A stretch of 64,000 nt of DNA from Methylophaga sp. GTDB lineage: Bacteria > Pseudomonadota > Gammaproteobacteria > Nitrosococcales > Methylophagaceae. A model generated the notes under the pieces. That model ran no database searches, was not told the DNA's origin, and saw only the letters and a program-made list of their open reading frames with translations. Where the stretch lies: contig PAJP01000021.1 in NCBI GenBank assembly GCA_002706095.1, positions 434,001 to 498,000 of the forward strand, read 5' to 3'. How positions within the stretch are numbered: position 1 is the stretch's first letter; every line of letters begins with the position of its first letter. A program made the position numbers and the translations under genes. Shown here in pieces: positions 60,948 to 64,000 of this stretch.

Positions 60948-63900
60948 AATGTGGTGTTCGTTATATGTTGCTTGATAGCGTTTAAGTGTTGTTGGGCGAC
61001 CAAAAAGTCAAAGTCGAGTACAGACTGTTTAACATCTAAAGCAAGTCGATGTAAGTCAGCTTCAACCCCATTGACTAGCTCGTCTACTCTCTCTTCGTTA
61101 AGTTCTCCATGCTCGCTAAGCTCGATAAGTTCATCGACGATAGTCAATATACGGTCGTTAGCTAGCAGGACTTGTGATGTTACAGTTGCCTCACTGTTTG
61201 AATCAGCCAATGAGGCTTTTATCCATTTTTCCTCTTTTGATAACGTGGAAAAGGCATTGTCGAGCTTAGCAATTTCTATCGCTACTTCGACTTTATGTTC
61301 ATTATTTGACTTATTTTCTATCAAAGAAGTTGATTGATGGATTTTCAAAAGGCCCAGGTTGCCTGACACACCTTTGAGCTTATGTGCCAGCTTTTTCAGT
61401 TCACTGTAATTCGATGTTTCATTCAATTCAGATAGCTGTTTGCTGATATCGCTATACGCTTTTATAAAACGGGCCAATTCAGCTAAATAAACAGGGTAGC
61501 TACCCCATAACGTTAATGCTTTATCAATATTGATCTGCGTGAATGTATGTTCATCAATACCAAGCACTTCTGGAGCTGTTGTAATAAAGTGTGGCTCAAT
61601 ACCGAGAACCCGTGCCATTTCAGCTGTGAGCAGCTGTATATCAATAGGTTTGTGGGAAAAGCCATTCATGCCGGCATTAGTCGCTTGCAGTCGGTCTTCA
61701 GATAAGACACTCGCTGTTAAAGCGACGATAGGTGTCGTTTGAAGTTGATGGGCTGACTCATACTCACGAATTGTCTTGGTAGCGGTAAACCCATCCATCA
61801 CTGGCATTTGTAAATCCATCAAAACAATGTCAGGTTTTTCTATGGTGAATTTATGGAACGCATCTTCGCCATTTACCGAAGTAATAACAGTATGATTTTG
61901 TCGTTCAAGTAAAAGCGAGAGTAAGGTTAAGTTTTGAGAAATATCATCAGCAATTAACACTTTTTTGGCTGGAATCGACAAGGCTTGGTTCGCTACAGTC
62001 GCGTTAATGATGTCATCGGTTTTTTGTAGTGGCAGATCAAAGAAAAATGTACTGCCTACACCTGTCTCACTACTGGCGCTTAATTCTCCTCCCATCAAAT
62101 CCACTAGCTGTTTGGAAATTGTTGTGCCTAGTCCAGTACCACCAAAGCGCCGGTTCATTGATGCATCAGCCTGGGAGAAGGGTTCAAAAATGGTATTGAG
62201 CGTCGTTTCATCCATCCCAATACCGGTGTCCTCAACGGTAAAACGAAGAGTGGACTCATTAAGAGGGTGTACCGAAACGGTGACACCACCATTTTCAGTA
62301 AACTTCACGGCATTCCCGATAATGTTATATAACACCTGCCTAATTCTGTTTTCATCTCCTAAATACGTGGTATGAATGTCGTCAGGTATACTGCAGTTAA
62401 GGTATAGGTTTTTATTTTTTGCTTGAAGCCATAATGTAGATATAACTGAATCAATCAGCCTGGTTAAATCGAATGTGGATTCTTCGAGTTCGAGTTTATT
62501 CTTTTCTAGTTTGGCACTGTCGAGAATATCATTTAACAGGTGAAGCAATGATCGGGCTGATTGGCTAATGGTTTGCAGATGTTTTTTATTGTTGCCACTG
62601 ATATCTTTGGCATCAAGAAGCAGATCTGAAAAACCGATGATGGCATTCATCGGTGTTCTTATTTCATGACTCATATTCGCCATGAATCTGGCTTTACTCT
62701 CTGCTGAAAGTTCAGCTCTCTCTTTCGCCTGACGAAGATCGTCTTCCATCTCTATGCGGTGTGTAATATCCAGAATCAAACCATCTATCCAAACGGGTTG
62801 GTTGTTCTCGTAAATAATAGATCCTTTTTCAAATACCCAGATATAGTGGCCATCTCTGTGTTTCCAGCGAAACTCAACTGAGTAACTGGTTTTACTTTCA
62901 AGTGCTGATTGAACAGCATCATTGGTTAAATCCACATCATCGTGATGAATCAGTTCTGAGAGATGAATTCGCTTCTTATAAAAGTCTTCAGCAGCCCAGC
63001 CTGTCATATCAAAAATGGCATCGCTGACAAAAATGACCGACCAGTGTTCATCCAGCAAACAACGAAAACTGGCGCCAGGAATATTTCTAATTAATGAACT
63101 ATATTGCTCCTCACTCTTACGCAACTTTTCTTCAATTTCCCAACGTTGAGAAATATCGGTAGCAAAACCCACAAATAATGAACCGATGTCTTCTACTTCA
63201 ACACGACCAACACCAAGTCGTATTGGAAATGAGTGACCGTCTTTATGTTTAGCAAAGACTTCTCTGGCTTGACCGGTCAGTTGGGTTTGTCCTGTTTTAA
63301 GAAAGTTAAACAAATATTCTTGGTATTCATTTTTGGCTTCATCAGGCACCAGAACTAAGAAAGATTTGCCAATAACCTCTGTGTTTTTCCAGCCAAAGAT
63401 AGTTGATGCTGATGAGTTAAAGTCTTGGATGATTCCGTTTTGATCGATGGTGATGATGCCATCAACGGCTGTTTCGAGGGTAGTTTTTAAACGTAGTTCA
63501 CTGATGGTTTTTTCAGTCAGTAACTGGCGATATCTGAGCTGAGAAGCAATAGTGATGGCCAAGGCAATCAATAATAATGTGATAGAAGTAATAATATAAG
63601 ATAACTGAACGTGATCTTCTGTGATGCGATGCGTCATCAGAGTGTTGTCGCTCATGAGATATCTTGCCCCAGCCATACCAGTGTAATGCATGCCTGAAAT
63701 AGCCAGTCCCATCACAACAGCGCTGATGATATTGATGAGGTGGACAGAGTGTTGTTTCCAGACTATTGATAGATAATGGCGAGCTGACAGTGCGATGAAA
63801 GCCAGTACAACAGCAACAATAATAGAAGCAGCGAACCAACTAGGCACATAACGAAGCTCTGCCTCCATCTCCATGGCTTCCATACCAACGTAATGCATCA

Positions 63901-64000
63901 TCCCTATACCGGCACCTACGGAGAAGCTACTCATAATCAGTTGCCATAGAGTCATTGAAGGATTTACAAGCATTCTCAAAGTGATATAGGAAGCAAGCAA
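60944..64000 (-). CDS. MHYT-PAS-PAS hybrid histidine kinase with REC and HPt (5' end beyond window)
   Basis: At least 1018 residues; the true start lies past base 64000, because MHYT domains normally have seven helices and the first is missing. In order: MHYT sensor (MMHYVGMEAM, GMHYTGMAG), two PAS domains (near 175-290 and 300-420), a dimerisation domain with H in NMSHEIRTPMNAI, an ATPase (IIGNAVKFTENGG, DTGIGM, GGTGLG), a receiver (LIADDISQN, VLMDLQMPVMDG), and a C-terminal HPt with LAHKLKGVSGNLG. MHYT domains are proposed to sense diatomic gases through copper. It is coupled to the REC-HD-GYP gene, forming a phosphorelay into c-di-GMP breakdown. Confidence 0.93.
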   Translation of the reverse strand: MLASYITLRMLVNPSMTLWQLIMSSFSVGAGIGMMHYVGMEAMEMEAELRYVPSWFAASIIVAVVLAFIALSARHYLSIVWKQHSVHLINIISAVVMGLAISGMHYTGMAGARYLMSDNTLMTHRITEDHVQLSYIITSITLLLIALAITIASQLRYRQLLTEKTISELRLKTTLETAVDGIITIDQNGIIQDFNSSASTIFGWKNTEVIGKSFLVLVPDEAKNEYQEYLFNFLKTGQTQLTGQAREVFAKHKDGHSFPIRLGVGRVEVEDIGSLFVGFATDISQRWEIEEKLRKSEEQYSSLIRNIPGASFRCLLDEHWSVIFVSDAIFDMTGWAAEDFYKKRIHLSELIHHDDVDLTNDAVQSALESKTSYSVEFRWKHRDGHYIWVFEKGSIIYENNQPVWIDGLILDITHRIEMEDDLRQAKERAELSAESKARFMANMSHEIRTPMNAIIGFSDLLLDAKDISGNNKKHLQTISQSARSLLHLLNDILDSAKLEKNKLELEESTFDLTRLIDSVISTLWLQAKNKNLYLNCSIPDDIHTTYLGDENRIRQVLYNIIGNAVKFTENGGVTVSVHPLNESTLRFTVEDTGIGMDETTLNTIFEPFSQADASMNRRFGGTGLGTTISKQLVDLMGGELSASSETGVGSTFFFDLPLQKTDDIINATVANQALSIPAKKVLIADDISQNLTLLSLLLERQNHTVITSVNGEDAFHKFTIEKPDIVLMDLQMPVMDGFTATKTIREYESAHQLQTTPIVALTASVLSEDRLQATNAGMNGFSHKPIDIQLLTAEMARVLGIEPHFITTAPEVLGIDEHTFTQINIDKALTLWGSYPVYLAELARFIKAYSDISKQLSELNETSNYSELKKLAHKLKGVSGNLGLLKIHQSTSLIENKSNNEHKVEVAIEIAKLDNAFSTLSKEEKWIKASLADSNSEATVTSQVLLANDRILTIVDELIELSEHGELNEERVDELVNGVEADLHRLALDVKQSVLDFDFLVAQQHLNAIKQHITNTTL

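Noticed and set aside
1..64000. Mobile elements, prophage, integrons or CRISPR arrays
   Set aside because: I looked for transposase or integrase motifs, long terminal repeats and spaced direct repeats and saw none. Gene order around rsx-nth and uvrC-pgsA-tRNA is ancestral.

Overview
The window reads as chromosome of a marine or halo-alkaliphilic gammaproteobacterium. Evidence is the gene order rsxABCDGE-nth and uvrC-pgsA-tRNA-Gly-tRNA-Cys, both familiar from gammaproteobacteria, together with several sodium and osmotic-stress genes (Mrp antiporter, NhaD, Rnf/Rsx, a BetT-type BCCT carrier) and modest GC content. A Methylophaga-like (Thiotrichales) host is my best guess, but nothing in the window proves the genus. 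There is no transposase, integrase, phage gene or CRISPR array.

Layout. 1-9.7 kb (minus strand): start of an Mrp antiporter gene, a membrane-anchored cytochrome c5, an MDR oxidoreductase, then the electron-transport operon rsxABCDGE-nth-DUF1841 and a DAHP synthase. 9.9-16.2 kb: MaoC-type hydratase, NhaD, LMW phosphatase, fructosamine kinase, rpiA, peroxiredoxin and a Gfo/Idh oxidoreductase. 16.4-19.1 kb: three secreted proteins with VPLPA-CTERM sorting tails, each behind a GEMM/c-di-GMP-I-like riboswitch aptamer. 19.1-31.7 kb: radical SAM protein, SIMPL protein, an ATP-grasp/7TM/retropepsin-like trio, cmoM, mfd, uvrC, pgsA and two tRNAs. 31.7-45.2 kb: a diguanylate cyclase and an HD-GYP phosphodiesterase, a PLD-VTT membrane protein with an EEP hydrolase, a porin with BetT, a two-component system flanked by PepSY genes, a MarR regulator and a SnoaL-like protein.

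45.2-58.9 kb is a nitrate assimilation island: nirB-nirD-nasA-porin; a 37-residue membrane peptide, a NIT-type nitrate sensor and an ANTAR antiterminator (apparently a NasR split in two); an EAL protein; a NarK-type nitrate transporter; and a fused PP2C phosphatase/Ser-Thr kinase. Three sigma54 -24/-12 promoters precede nirB, the 37-residue peptide and the transporter. Each has paired NtrC-like sites upstream, so the island looks like one nitrogen-limitation regulon with added nitrate control. 59.0-64.0 kb: another diguanylate cyclase, a REC-HD-GYP protein and a large MHYT hybrid kinase cut by the window end.

The recurring theme is c-di-GMP. Two GGDEF, two HD-GYP and one EAL protein sit in the same window as three c-di-GMP-type aptamers that probably control exosortase-sorted surface proteins. 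No exosortase gene lies in the window.
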